Shown: positions 1-7,661 of the stretch, piece by piece
Layout of the letters: every line of letters begins with the position of its first letter
Numbering within the stretch: the first letter of the stretch is position 1
Assembly (NCBI GenBank): GCA_024403955.1
Contig: JAKSQX010000006.1
Span: forward strand, 1-50,596
Length of the DNA: 50,596 nucleotides
From: Clostridia bacterium
GTDB taxonomy: Bacteria > Bacillota > Clostridia > Oscillospirales > Acutalibacteraceae
Direction of reading: 5' to 3'
The notes under the pieces: generated by a model
Seen by the model: the letters and a program-made list of their open reading frames with translations, nothing else
What the model was told of the DNA's origin: nothing
Database searches by the model: none
Made by a program: the position numbers and the translations under genes

Positions 1-41
1 TGACTCAGTTATTTGGGGTTCGAATCCCTATTCCGCTGCCA
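1..41 (+). tRNA. tRNA gene, 3' part only (isotype undetermined)
   Basis: The window opens inside a tRNA gene. Positions 14-30 form a T arm: stem TGGGG, loop TTCGAAT, stem CCCTA (one G-U pair). It is followed by the 3' acceptor strand TTCCGCT (31-37), discriminator G (38) and an encoded CCA (39-41). The anticodon lies upstream of the window, so the amino acid cannot be read. A discriminator G is usual in tRNA-Ser, Asp, Asn and Gln, among others. The sequence before the T stem does not resolve whether there is a long variable arm. A terminator follows directly. Confidence 0.85.
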
Positions 42-71
42 AAAAAAGAGATAGCCTCTGGCTATCTCTTT
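27..71 (+). repeat. Direct repeat copy 1: tRNA tail plus terminator
   Basis: This stretch, from the 3' strand of the T stem through CCA and the terminator hairpin, recurs at 190-235 with only a 2-base difference in the A tract after CCA and a few differences in the final T tract. A repeat that begins in the T arm and runs through the 3' end of a tRNA gene is typical of attachment sites of tyrosine integrases. Confidence 0.85.
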
Positions 72-79
72 CTTTTTTG
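48..79 (+). terminator. Intrinsic terminator of the tRNA gene
   Basis: A perfect 9-bp stem GAGATAGCC/GGCTATCTC with loop TCT is followed by a T-rich tract. It starts 7 bases after the CCA end, so it terminates the tRNA transcript. An almost identical copy lies at 209-235. Confidence 0.9.
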
Positions 80-189
80 TCAGAAGGGATTCGAACCTTG
101 GGTTCGAAGTTCAAAGGGTGGTCGAGGTCTAAAGCCCTCTTCCATATATCGCAACGCCCAAGTCGTCCGCAGGAAGACTTGGACTGCGA
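80..189. other. Structured DNA between the two tRNA-tail repeats
   Basis: This 110-base interval holds two inverted repeats. At 90-108 TTCGAACC and GGTTCGAA face each other around 3 bases; both halves match the conserved tRNA T-loop sequence. At 149-189 a hairpin pairs TCGCA/TGCGA and CCAAGTC/GACTTGG around an 11-base loop, with a 4-base and a 2-base internal bulge. Part of the interval (112-135) looks loosely like a tRNA D arm, so it may be the remains of a tRNA or of an integrated element. No credible protein is encoded. Confidence 0.5.
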
Positions 190-235
190 CCTATTCCGCT
201 GCCAAAAAGAGATAGCCTCTGGCTATCTCTTTTTT
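190..235 (+). repeat. Direct repeat copy 2: orphan tRNA tail plus terminator
   Basis: This copies 27-71, including the acceptor strand, GCCA end and the GAGATAGCC hairpin with T tract (209-235). It is not preceded by a recognisable T arm or by a matching 5' acceptor strand, so it is a duplicated tail and not a second intact tRNA. The second terminator should still work on any transcript entering from the left. Confidence 0.8.
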
Positions 236-294
236 GTTAGAAATACCACTGGTCCTAAAAATGGGACCGTTCGTAGTTATTTAAGAAAAAACGG
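236..294. other. Spacer between tRNA region and recA promoter
   Basis: Together with the preceding entries this completes the gene-free stretch 1-388. It contains a short inverted repeat GGTCC/GGACC (251-267) and otherwise AT-rich DNA. No gene is visible in it. Confidence 0.5.
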
Positions 295-323
295 TTGCTT
301 TTCTGAAAAATCGAGTATATAAT
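295..323 (+). promoter_or_regulatory. recA promoter
   Basis: A -35 box TTGCTT (295-300) and a -10 box TATAAT (318-323) are separated by exactly 17 bp. Transcription would start near 330, just before the palindrome at 334-357, leaving a leader of about 60 bases. Confidence 0.85.
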
Positions 324-333
324 GTAACCAAAC

Positions 334-357
334 CGAACATTTGTATGCGAATGTTCG
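334..357. promoter_or_regulatory. Palindromic operator at the recA start, probable LexA/SOS site
   Basis: CGAACATT and AATGTTCG form a perfect 8-bp inverted repeat around 8 bases. Gram-positive LexA boxes read CGAAC-N4-GTTCG. The half sites match (CGAAC and GTTCG), but they are 14 bases apart instead of 4. It could be read as two overlapping degenerate boxes. Its place just downstream of the expected start site fits repression of recA. Confidence 0.6.
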
Positions 358-388
358 ACAGCCCTTTTTGTTTACGGAGGATTATATT

Positions 389-1528
389 ATGGCAGATAAG
401 AATAAGGCTCTTGAAACTGCGATTGCTCAAATTGAAAGACAGTACGGTAAAGGTGCTATCATGCGCCTCGGTCAGAATGCTAATTTGAACGTTGAAGCTA
501 TTTCAACTGGTTCTTTTACTCTTGACGTAGCAACTGGTATAGGTGGTCTCCCAAGAGGCCGTATCATTGAGATCTACGGTCCTGAGTCATCAGGTAAAAC
601 AACTCTTGCTCTCCACGCTGTAGCTGAAGCTCAAAAAGCAGGTGGCGAAGCAGCTTTCATCGATGCTGAACATGCACTTGATCCTGTTTACGCAGCAAAC
701 CTTGGTGTAGATGTTGATTCTCTCCTTGTTGCACAGCCAGATAATGGTGAGCAGGCTCTTGAAATTGCAGAGTCTCTTGTTCGCTCAGGTGCCATTGATA
801 TTTTGGTTGTTGACTCAGTTGCAGCCCTTGTTCCTCGCGCAGAAATCGAAGGCGAAATGGGTGACTCACATGTTGGTCTCCACGCTCGTCTTATGTCTCA
901 GGCACTCCGTAAACTTGCCGGTGCAGTATCAAAGTCAAATTGTATTATTATCTTCATCAACCAGCTCCGTGAAAAGGTTGGTGTAATGTACGGTAACCCA
1001 GAAGTAACAACTGGTGGTCGTGCTCTTAAATTCTACGCATCTATGCGTATTGATGTACGTAAGATTGAACAACTTAAAGCTCCTGGAAACGAGTTCGTAG
1101 GCTCTCGTACACGTGCTCGTATCGTTAAGAATAAGGTAGCTCCTCCTTTCAAAGAGGCAGAGTTTGACATCATCTATGGTCGCGGTATTGCCAAGGAGGG
1201 AGAAATCCTCGACGCAGCAGTATCTCTTGACATTATTCATAAGTCCGGTGCTTGGTTCTCTTATGGTGACCAGCGTCTTGGACAGGGTAGAGAAAACGTA
1301 AAAGAATACCTTCTCCAGAATCCTGACTTCATGGCTGAAATTGAGAAGCAGGTCCAGGACCACATTGCTGAACTTTCAAATCAGATGAAGGCTTCCTACA
1401 AGGGTGGTCAGATGCATGACACTCCTGTAAACGCACCAGCTGAAGCTCCAGCTGAGGAACCTGTTCCTGCAGCACCAACTTCAGCAGCATCGGCAAAGGC
1501 AAAACTTGATATTACGGTGGATGACTAA
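389..1528 (+). CDS. recA: Recombinase RecA
   Basis: RecA forms ATP-dependent filaments on single-stranded DNA, drives strand exchange in recombinational repair and triggers LexA self-cleavage. The 379-residue length is normal. The Walker A motif GPESSGKTT lies at residues 64-72, and the conserved core and C-terminal domain follow. The tail (about 345-379) is rich in Ala, Pro and Glu, as is common for the disordered acidic RecA C-terminus. The ATG at 389 is chosen because GGAGG (377-381) stands upstream with good spacing; an in-frame ATG at 341 lies inside the operator palindrome and would add 16 residues without RecA similarity. recX follows at once, so the two are cotranscribed. Confidence 0.98.
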   Translation: MADKNKALETAIAQIERQYGKGAIMRLGQNANLNVEAISTGSFTLDVATGIGGLPRGRIIEIYGPESSGKTTLALHAVAEAQKAGGEAAFIDAEHALDPVYAANLGVDVDSLLVAQPDNGEQALEIAESLVRSGAIDILVVDSVAALVPRAEIEGEMGDSHVGLHARLMSQALRKLAGAVSKSNCIIIFINQLREKVGVMYGNPEVTTGGRALKFYASMRIDVRKIEQLKAPGNEFVGSRTRARIVKNKVAPPFKEAEFDIIYGRGIAKEGEILDAAVSLDIIHKSGAWFSYGDQRLGQGRENVKEYLLQNPDFMAEIEKQVQDHIAELSNQMKASYKGGQMHDTPVNAPAEAPAEEPVPAAPTSAASAKAKLDITVDD

Positions 1529-1529
1529 A

Positions 1530-2171
1530 ATGCTTTTAACTGCTAAGCACGGTAAAGGTAATAAGATTCATTTATCAATAGACGGGGAATATACCATCAC
1601 TACTACTGAACGCGTTTGGTATGATTCCCCGTTTTCAGATAATTCTGAGATAAGTGAGGAGGAGTGGTCAGAGTTTTGTGACACCATCAACTTCGAAAAG
1701 ATGTATGAACGTGCACTTGATCTCCTTGAACTTCGTGACCACTCACAAAAAGAAATACTTGATAAGCTCGTCGTCAAATTCGGCTTGGACAAAAAGGATC
1801 AAGCAAAGCTCGTTTTGGAAAAACTTTCCGAAAACGGTTTGCTTGATGATGAGCATTTTGCCCGTATCTACGCTGACGAACTTATTAGAAAAAAGCACGT
1901 GAGCCCTGCTGGGTTACGTGCTGCTTTGTCTGCAAAAGGCATAGACAGGAACATTACAAGTTTAATTATTGAAGAGGCTGAGATTGATCCTGTTGAGTCA
2001 ATCAACTATCTTTTGGATACAAAGTTTAGAAGTGCAGACCTCCTCGATGAAAAACAGTGTGATAAAGTTATAACCTCGCTCTATAGACTTGGGTTTATGT
2101 TGAGCGACATTAAATCTGTACTCGCTGAGCGTCAGCACAATTTACGTGTTGAGCTTTTGGAAAATATGTAG
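1530..2171 (+). CDS. recX: Regulatory protein RecX
   Basis: RecX binds RecA filaments and modulates their activity. The 213-residue protein has an N-terminal extension of about 70 residues and then the helical RecX repeats: a DLLELRDHS-type first repeat, the GLLDDEHFARIYADE segment, and a C-terminal YRLGFMLSDI segment. The ATG at 1530 is preferred because GGTGG (1516-1520) is 9 bases upstream; the ATG at 1521 would have no room for a ribosome binding site. The start lies directly after the recA stop, giving tight translational coupling. A stem-loop overlaps the recX stop (2169-2192). Confidence 0.93.
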   Translation: MLLTAKHGKGNKIHLSIDGEYTITTTERVWYDSPFSDNSEISEEEWSEFCDTINFEKMYERALDLLELRDHSQKEILDKLVVKFGLDKKDQAKLVLEKLSENGLLDDEHFARIYADELIRKKHVSPAGLRAALSAKGIDRNITSLIIEEAEIDPVESINYLLDTKFRSADLLDEKQCDKVITSLYRLGFMLSDIKSVLAERQHNLRVELLENM

Positions 2172-2192
2172 AATTTTTGTTGCTAAATTCTA
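2169..2192 (+). other. Stem-loop at the recX stop
   Basis: TAGAATTT and AAATTCTA form a perfect 8-bp stem with an 8-base loop, overlapping the recX stop codon. It has no T tract after it, so it is more likely a 3' end stabiliser than a terminator. Confidence 0.5.
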
Positions 2193-2214
2193 CACTTAAG
2201 GGGAGCCCTATTCC

Positions 2215-2249
2215 TTGCAAATACTTATATTTTAGTTTAGAATATAAGT
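2215..2249 (+). promoter_or_regulatory. pgi promoter with overlapping palindromic operator
   Basis: A -35 TTGCAA (2215-2220) and a -10 TAGAAT (2238-2243) are 17 bp apart. A perfect 9-bp inverted repeat, ACTTATATT (2223-2231) and AATATAAGT (2241-2249) around 9 bases, covers the spacer and the -10 box. A protein bound there would block RNA polymerase, so pgi is probably controlled by a dimeric repressor. The repressor is not identifiable from the window. Confidence 0.7.
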
Positions 2250-2277
2250 AGTAGATTTGTTTAAAGGAGTCTTTAAG

Positions 2278-3615
2278 TTGCCTCTTAAGTTAATTGATAG
2301 TTATCTTACAAATTTCATATCAAATGACGATATCCAGGGAATGCAGGCTGAGGTTACAGCTGCGCATGAACTCTTGCATGAAGGCAAGGGCCCTGGAAAT
2401 GATTTTATAGGTTGGGTAGATCTCCCTGTTAATTACGACAAGGAAGAGTTTGCTCGCATTAAAGTGGCTGCAGACAAAATCAAGAAGAACTCCCAGGTAC
2501 TTGTTGTTATCGGTATCGGTGGTTCATATCTTGGTGCTCGTGCGGCCATTGAATTTTGTAAATCACAAAATTACAACCTCCTTGCAAAGGACACACCACA
2601 GATTATTTTCTCTGGTAACACTATAAGTTCCACAACTCTCAATGAGATTATGGACCTTATCGATGGCAAGGATTTCTCAGTAAACGTTATCTCTAAATCT
2701 GGTACTACAACTGAACCAGCTATTGCCTTCCGTGTATTCCGTGAACTTGCTATTGCAAAGTACGGTGAAGAGGGAGCAAAGGACCACATCTTTGTTACAA
2801 CAGACAAAGCTCGTGGAACCCTTAAAGCCCTTGCTGATGAAGTTGGCTATGAGACATTTGTAGTTCCTGATGATGTTGGTGGTCGTTATTCAGTTCTTAC
2901 AGCTGTTGGTCTTCTTCCAATCGCTGTTGCTGGTATTGATATTGATGCACTTATGAAGGGTGCTCAGGATGCCCGTGAAGCTTTCTGTGACACAGACATC
3001 AATAAGAATGATTGCTACAAGTATGCTGCTATTCGTAACGTACTTGCTCGTAAGGGTAAGACAGTTGAAATGATGGTTTCTTATGAGCCTTCATACACCA
3101 TGATGAATGAATGGTTTAAACAGCTTTATGGCGAGTCAGAGGGTAAAGATGGAAAGGGTATTTTCCCAGCATCTGCTATCTTCTCAACCGACCTTCACAG
3201 CCTTGGCCAGTACATTCAGGATGGTCAGAGACTTCTCTTTGAAACAGTTGTTACTTTCAAGAATCCTACACGTGAGTACATTATCAAAGAGGATGCTGCA
3301 AACGTTGATGGACTTAACTTCCTCGCTGGTCGTGGAATGTCTTTCGTAAATAGAAAAGCATTTGAAGGTACAGTACTTGCTCATAACGACGGCGGAGTTC
3401 CAAACATTGTTCTTGAAGCTGATGCTATGAACGAATACGAACTTGGCTATATGATTTACTTCTTCGAAAAAGCATGCGCAATTTCTGGTTATATTCTTGG
3501 AGTTAATCCATTCAACCAGCCAGGCGTTGAAAGCTACAAGAAGAATATGTTTGCTCTTCTCGGCAAACCAGGCTATGAGGGTGAAAAAGCTGCCCTTGAA
3601 ACTAGACTTAAATAA
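2278..3615 (+). CDS. pgi: Glucose-6-phosphate isomerase
   Basis: This cytosolic enzyme interconverts glucose 6-phosphate and fructose 6-phosphate at the entry of glycolysis. Recognisable family segments are the [11 protein letters not shown] sugar-phosphate site, [10 protein letters not shown] phosphate-binding loop, the catalytic [11 protein letters not shown] region and the C-terminal [12 protein letters not shown] signature. At 445 residues it has the short form common in Firmicutes. The start is TTG at 2278: AAAGGAGT (2263-2270) is correctly spaced before it, while the upstream in-frame TTG at 2257 lies before this ribosome binding site. It has its own promoter and stands alone between recX and the small P-loop gene. 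Confidence 0.97.
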   Translation: MPLKLIDSYLTNFISNDDIQGMQAEVTAAHELLHEGKGPGNDFIGWVDLPVNYDKEEFARIKVAADKIKKNSQVLVVIGIGGSYLGARAAIEFCKSQNYNLLAKDTPQIIFSGNTISSTTLNEIMDLIDGKDFSVNVISKSGTTTEPAIAFRVFRELAIAKYGEEGAKDHIFVTTDKARGTLKALADEVGYETFVVPDDVGGRYSVLTAVGLLPIAVAGIDIDALMKGAQDAREAFCDTDINKNDCYKYAAIRNVLARKGKTVEMMVSYEPSYTMMNEWFKQLYGESEGKDGKGIFPASAIFSTDLHSLGQYIQDGQRLLFETVVTFKNPTREYIIKEDAANVDGLNFLAGRGMSFVNRKAFEGTVLAHNDGGVPNIVLEADAMNEYELGYMIYFFEKACAISGYILGVNPFNQPGVESYKKNMFALLGKPGYEGEKAALETRLK

Positions 3616-3662
3616 TTTCGTAAATTCTCTAATTTAAATATATTTTTAGGAGGTAGATACAC

Positions 3663-4079
3663 ATGGTATCACTTATTATCGGCCATAAAGGCTCAGGAAA
3701 AACAAAGAAACTCATTGACGCAGTAAACGCTGCACGCGAAGCATCAAACGGCAACGTTATCTGTATTGAGAAGGGCAGCAAACTCTCTAACGACGTTAAG
3801 TACACCGTACGTCTTGTTTCTGCTGATGAATATAAGATCACTGGTTATGATGCTTATTATGGTTTCCTCGCTGGTATGTGCGCAGGTGACGCTGATATCA
3901 CAGATATCCTTGCTGATGGCACACTTAAAATCGGTGGAGAAATCGGTGACGATTTCGTAGTATTCTTCAAAAAAGTTGCAGCACTTGCTGAGGCAACAGA
4001 TACTAAGTTCACATTCACAGTTTCAGCTGATGAAGAGGAACTTCCAAAAGAGATTTTCGACTTCTGTCAGAAGGCTTAA
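3663..4079 (+). CDS. Small P-loop protein, often labelled PilT-like, function unknown
   Basis: The 138-residue protein begins with a Walker A motif, GHKGSGKT at residues 7-14, so it should bind a nucleotide. No clear Walker B or other ATPase motif is visible in the short remainder. Proteins of this type in Clostridia are often annotated as twitching motility protein PilT, but it lacks the length and domains of a true PilT ATPase, and no pilus genes are nearby. AGGAGG precedes the ATG at good distance. It may be read with pgi (47-base gap) and ends in a terminator. Confidence 0.85.
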   Translation: MVSLIIGHKGSGKTKKLIDAVNAAREASNGNVICIEKGSKLSNDVKYTVRLVSADEYKITGYDAYYGFLAGMCAGDADITDILADGTLKIGGEIGDDFVVFFKKVAALAEATDTKFTFTVSADEEELPKEIFDFCQKA

Positions 4080-4093
4080 AAATCGTAGATTTA

Positions 4094-4131
4094 TTAGGGG
4101 CGGAAGGCACTTGCCAACCGCCCTAAATTTT
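4094..4131 (+). terminator. Intrinsic terminator after the P-loop gene
   Basis: TTAGGGGCGG pairs with CCGCCCTAA (one bulged G) around a 14-base loop, followed by ATTTTTG. It separates the P-loop gene from the next promoter only a few bases downstream. Confidence 0.8.
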
Positions 4132-4133
4132 TG

Positions 4134-4162
4134 TTGACTTTATATATATTAAGTTATATAAT
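4134..4162 (+). promoter_or_regulatory. Promoter of the DUF177-rpmF operon
   Basis: TTGACT (4134-4139), 17 bp, TATAAT (4157-4162): close to the sigma-A consensus. Expected start about 4169, with a short leader before the ATG at 4191. Confidence 0.9.
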
Positions 4163-4190
4163 TCATTGTACGCGCAAAGGCGGTGACTTT

Positions 4191-4691
4191 ATGTTTGAGA
4201 TAAATCTTGAACCTCTGTTCAAAGGAGCAAGTTCAGAAATTCAAATCAATCACACTCTCGATTTGAGCAATGTTGAAATTTCAGACGCGAAGCCAATGAT
4301 CTCACCTTGTGTAATAGGTGGAGTGATTAAGAATGATACGGACATCGTTTCACTCTCTGCTTCTGTTACAGTTTTATATTCCGGAAACTGTGATCGCTGC
4401 GCAAAAGAGGTAACTAAAGAATTTACCATTCCAATGGAACATACTTTTGTGACCGAGTTGAACGACGAACAAAACGACGAGTTTACTCTCGTGCCAACCA
4501 TGCGTTTCGACTTGGAAGGACTGGCGACTGAAGATGTTCTTCTTTACTTACCAAATAAGTTCCTCTGTAGTGAAGACTGTAAGGGAATCTGTCCTCAGTG
4601 CGGAAAGAACTTGAATGATGGTCCTTGTGGCTGTAAGAAAGAGATTGACCCACGCCTTGCAGCGCTTCAATCTTTGCTCGAGGACGAATAA
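4191..4691 (+). CDS. DUF177 (YceD-family) protein
   Basis: This 166-residue protein belongs to the DUF177/YceD family, which is linked in many bacteria to rpmF and to 23S rRNA or large-subunit accumulation; the exact biochemical role is not settled. Visible are a mid-protein pair of cysteines (GNCDRC) and a C-terminal cluster CSEDCKGICPQCGKN plus CGC, suggesting metal binding. The ATG at 4191 lies after AAAGGCGGTG and just downstream of the promoter; a longer frame reading upstream would start inside the promoter itself. rpmF follows after 45 bases in the usual arrangement. Confidence 0.93.
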   Translation: MFEINLEPLFKGASSEIQINHTLDLSNVEISDAKPMISPCVIGGVIKNDTDIVSLSASVTVLYSGNCDRCAKEVTKEFTIPMEHTFVTELNDEQNDEFTLVPTMRFDLEGLATEDVLLYLPNKFLCSEDCKGICPQCGKNLNDGPCGCKKEIDPRLAALQSLLEDE

Positions 4692-4736
4692 TTTTTAACT
4701 TGTAATTTTTTATATTTTGATAGGAGGGTTTACCCA

Positions 4737-4916
4737 ATGGCAGTACCAGCTAGAAGAGTTTCTAAGGCTCGTCGTGACAAGAGACGTTCAAACGTATGGA
4801 AGATGAACGCTCCAGAACTCGTAAAGTGCCCACAGTGCGGTGAATACAAAAGACCACACAGAGTTTGCCCAGAATGTGGTTATTACAACGGCAAACAGGT
4901 AATCGTAAAGGACTAA
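4737..4916 (+). CDS. rpmF: 50S ribosomal protein L32
   Basis: This 59-residue basic protein starts MAVPARRVSKARRDKRRS and carries two CxxC pairs (CPQC and CPEC) that form the zinc ribbon of the zinc-binding L32 type. It is a structural protein of the large ribosomal subunit. The ribosome binding site TAGGAGGG lies at 4721-4728. It is cotranscribed with the DUF177 gene and followed by a strong hairpin at 4935. Zinc-binding and zinc-free L32 forms exist in bacteria; this is the zinc form. Confidence 0.97.
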   Translation: MAVPARRVSKARRDKRRSNVWKMNAPELVKCPQCGEYKRPHRVCPECGYYNGKQVIVKD

Positions 4917-4934
4917 TCAAAATTTCTTGAGATT

Positions 4935-4966
4935 AAGGTGGAGAAGGGGAACCTTCCCCACCTTTT
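4935..4966 (+). terminator. Hairpin terminator after rpmF
   Basis: AAGGTGG-A-GAAGG pairs with CCTTC-CCCACCTT around a GGAA tetraloop, a strong stem. The following T run is short (TTTTAGTCGTTTT), so some readthrough into the next gene is likely. Confidence 0.7.
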
Positions 4967-4994
4967 AGTCGTTTTAAGGAAGGAGGAAAGACAC

Positions 4995-6323
4995 ATGTCA
5001 GCAACAGTAATGAGTGTAGAACCGGGCTCTTATGCAGAGAAGCATGGCATATATCCGGGTTGTGCACTTCTTAAGATCAATGGTCATGAGATTGTTGATG
5101 TTCTTGACTATCGATTCTATATGATGGAAGATACTTTGAAAGTTGCTTTTAAGACACCTGAAGGTCAGATTAAACTCACAAAGATTGAAAAAGATGATGA
5201 GTATGATGACCTTGGAATCGAGTTTGAGACATATCTCATAGATAAGCAGCACTCATGTAACAATAAGTGTATCTTCTGCTTTATTGACCAGCTTCCAAAG
5301 GGCATGAGAGACAGCCTTTATTTCAAAGACGATGATTCTCGTATGTCTTTCTTCTACGGTAACTACATCACTTTGACAAATCTCTCTGATGAGGATATTG
5401 ACCGCATTATCGAGATGCACATCAGTCCAGTAAACGTTTCTGTTCATACAATGAATCCTAAGCTTCGTTGTATGATGATGAATAATCGCTTTGCAGGTGA
5501 TAGCCTTCGCTATTTATATAAACTTGCAGAGGCTGGAATAAGCATAAACACCCAACTTGTTCTTTGCCCGGGGATTAATGATGGCGATGAACTTGTCTAT
5601 TCTATAAATGAACTCTATAAGCTCTATCCTTCTGTACAGAGTGTAGCTTGTGTACCTGTAGGGCTTACAAAACATCGCGAAGGTCTTTATGAACTTGAAC
5701 CTTATACACGCTATAAAGCGAAGAAGGTTATCGAAACTATTGATAATCTTTCTGAAAGGTTCAAGGCTGAAACTGGAAAGAGATTCTGCTATGCGGCGGA
5801 TGAATTTTATTTGACTGCAGAACTTCCAATTCCAGAAGAGGACTACTACGATGGCTATCCACAACTCGATAATGGCGTAGGTCTTTTGAGACTTTTTGAG
5901 ACAGATGTCTATGATGCTCTCTCTGAGGAGGCTCCTGTATTTCTTGAGAATAAAGTAATTTTCTCGCTTGTAACGGGAAAGGCTGCCGAGAGTTTTATTA
6001 GAAGCATGTCATGTGCAATTGAGACTCTTTTTGGAAGAAAACTTCAAGTAAATGTATATGGTATTGAAAATGTCTTCTTTGGTCATAATGTTACTGTTAC
6101 AGGCCTTTTGACAGGCGAAGATATTATTAGACAATTAAAAGGTAAAGACCTTGGTTCGATTCTTTTATTGCCAAAAGTTCTCTTAAGAAGTGGAGAGACG
6201 GTTCTCCTTGACGACGTCACAGTTGAGGATATTGAACGCGAACTTGGCGTTCCAGTTTGTATCATCGATAATGATGGATATGAATTCACTAAAACTATTA
6301 TTTCTAAAGCAAAGGAGGCGTAA
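4995..6323 (+). CDS. PDZ/radical SAM/DUF512 protein
   Basis: This 442-residue protein has a PDZ-like N-terminus (residues about 1-75), a radical SAM iron-sulfur motif in the form CNNKCIFCF near residue 86-94, and a long C-terminal DUF512-type region. Such proteins are widely conserved in Clostridia beside der, as here, but the substrate is unknown. Radical SAM enzymes cleave S-adenosylmethionine with a 4Fe-4S cluster bound by the three cysteines. The ATG at 4995 follows AAGGAGG. The stop is two bases before der, so both are translated from one message, which may hint at a role connected with ribosome assembly (inference from context only). Confidence 0.9.
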   Translation: MSATVMSVEPGSYAEKHGIYPGCALLKINGHEIVDVLDYRFYMMEDTLKVAFKTPEGQIKLTKIEKDDEYDDLGIEFETYLIDKQHSCNNKCIFCFIDQLPKGMRDSLYFKDDDSRMSFFYGNYITLTNLSDEDIDRIIEMHISPVNVSVHTMNPKLRCMMMNNRFAGDSLRYLYKLAEAGISINTQLVLCPGINDGDELVYSINELYKLYPSVQSVACVPVGLTKHREGLYELEPYTRYKAKKVIETIDNLSERFKAETGKRFCYAADEFYLTAELPIPEEDYYDGYPQLDNGVGLLRLFETDVYDALSEEAPVFLENKVIFSLVTGKAAESFIRSMSCAIETLFGRKLQVNVYGIENVFFGHNVTVTGLLTGEDIIRQLKGKDLGSILLLPKVLLRSGETVLLDDVTVEDIERELGVPVCIIDNDGYEFTKTIISKAKEA

Positions 6324-6325
6324 AT

Positions 6326-7660
6326 ATGTCTAGACCAGTAGTAGCAATTGTTGGTAGACCAAACGTTGGTAAGTCTACACTTTTTAATAAACTTATTGGC
6401 AAGAGACTCTCTATTGTTGATGACACTCCGGGTGTAACAAGAGACCGTATCTACGGCGACTGCGAGTGGCTTGGACATAATATGCTTCTTGTTGATACAG
6501 GTGGTATTGAACCATATTCTGATGACATTATTCTCTCTCAGATGCGTCGCCAGGCGCAGCTTGCGATTGATTCGGCAGATGTAATCGTTATGGTTACTGA
6601 TATCCGTGATGGCGTTGTTGCAACAGACCAGGAGGTCGCAACAATGCTCCAAAAGAGCAGTAAGCCAATTGTGCTCTGCGTAAATAAATGTGATACGACT
6701 GGCGAACTTCCACCGGACTTTTATGAGTTTTATAACTTAGGCCTTGGAGACCCAATTGCAGTATCTGCAAGCCATGGTCGTGGTACTGGTGACCTCCTTG
6801 ATGCAGTCCTTGAATATCTCCCTGAAGATGCAGGTGAGGACTATGAGGATGACACCATAAAGGTCGCAGTTATAGGAAAACCTAATGTTGGTAAATCATC
6901 ACTTGTCAATGCTATTTGCGGCGAAAACCGTGCGATTGTTTCGGACATTGCCGGCACGACAAGAGATGCTACAGACACTCTTGTCGAGAACGAGTTCGGC
7001 AAGTTTGTCTTCATTGATACGGCTGGTCTTCGCCGCAAGTCAAAGGTTGATGACGCTATTGAAAAATACAGTGTTATCCGTGCTCGTATGTCAGTAGAAC
7101 GTGCCAACGTATGCGTTATCATGATTGATGCTACAGAGGGATTTACAGAACAGGATTCTAAGGTTGCTGGTATTGCACATGAGCTTGGAAAAGCTTGCAT
7201 TATCGCTGTAAATAAATGGGACGCTGTTGAGAAAGACGGCGAGACAATGCAGAAAGAGCGTAAGAAACTCATGAATGACTTCTCGTTCATGTCTTATGCT
7301 CCAATTATCTTCATCTCTGCAAAGACTGGCCAGCGTCTTCCACAGCTCTTTGAGCTCATCAAGTTCGTTGATGATCAGAACGCAATGCGTATCTCAACAG
7401 GCAAACTCAACGACGTTTTGGCAGCTGCAACAGCGCGTGTTCAGCCACCTACAGATAAGGGTAGACGTCTCAAGATTTACTATATGACACAGGCCTCAAC
7501 ACGCCCACCTACGTTTGTTTGCTTCGTAAATTCAAAGGATTTGTTCCACTACAGTTATCAGCGCTACCTTGATAACCAAATTCGTGAGGTCTTTGGCCTT
7601 GAAGGTACACCTACACGTTTTGTTATTCGTGAGCGCGAAGAGAAGAAGGGTAGGAAGTAA
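6326..7660 (+). CDS. der: GTPase Der (EngA), ribosome assembly
   Basis: Der is an essential GTPase with two G domains in tandem that acts in 50S subunit maturation. The first P-loop GRPNVGKST is at residues 10-18, with DTPGVTRD and NKCD motifs after it; the second P-loop GKPNVGKSS is near 185, followed by DIAGTTRDA, DTAGLR and NKWD. A KH-like C-terminal domain closes the 444-residue protein, the usual length. An AAAGGAGG ribosome binding site lies within the end of the upstream radical SAM gene. The TetR gene follows after one base. Confidence 0.98.
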   Translation: MSRPVVAIVGRPNVGKSTLFNKLIGKRLSIVDDTPGVTRDRIYGDCEWLGHNMLLVDTGGIEPYSDDIILSQMRRQAQLAIDSADVIVMVTDIRDGVVATDQEVATMLQKSSKPIVLCVNKCDTTGELPPDFYEFYNLGLGDPIAVSASHGRGTGDLLDAVLEYLPEDAGEDYEDDTIKVAVIGKPNVGKSSLVNAICGENRAIVSDIAGTTRDATDTLVENEFGKFVFIDTAGLRRKSKVDDAIEKYSVIRARMSVERANVCVIMIDATEGFTEQDSKVAGIAHELGKACIIAVNKWDAVEKDGETMQKERKKLMNDFSFMSYAPIIFISAKTGQRLPQLFELIKFVDDQNAMRISTGKLNDVLAAATARVQPPTDKGRRLKIYYMTQASTRPPTFVCFVNSKDLFHYSYQRYLDNQIREVFGLEGTPTRFVIREREEKKGRK

Positions 7661-7661
7661 T

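Noticed and set aside
77-322. Open frame of 81 codons between the tRNA tail and recA
   Set aside because: It runs through a terminator repeat, hairpins and the recA promoter, has no ribosome binding site and no recognisable composition of a protein.
935-1363. Antisense open frame of 142 codons within recA
   Set aside because: It lies fully inside recA; the strong codon bias of recA leaves the opposite strand free of stops. No ribosome binding site was seen. Similar antisense frames in rpoB (16951-17547), polC (37727-38377) and metG (44967-45710) were dismissed for the same reason.
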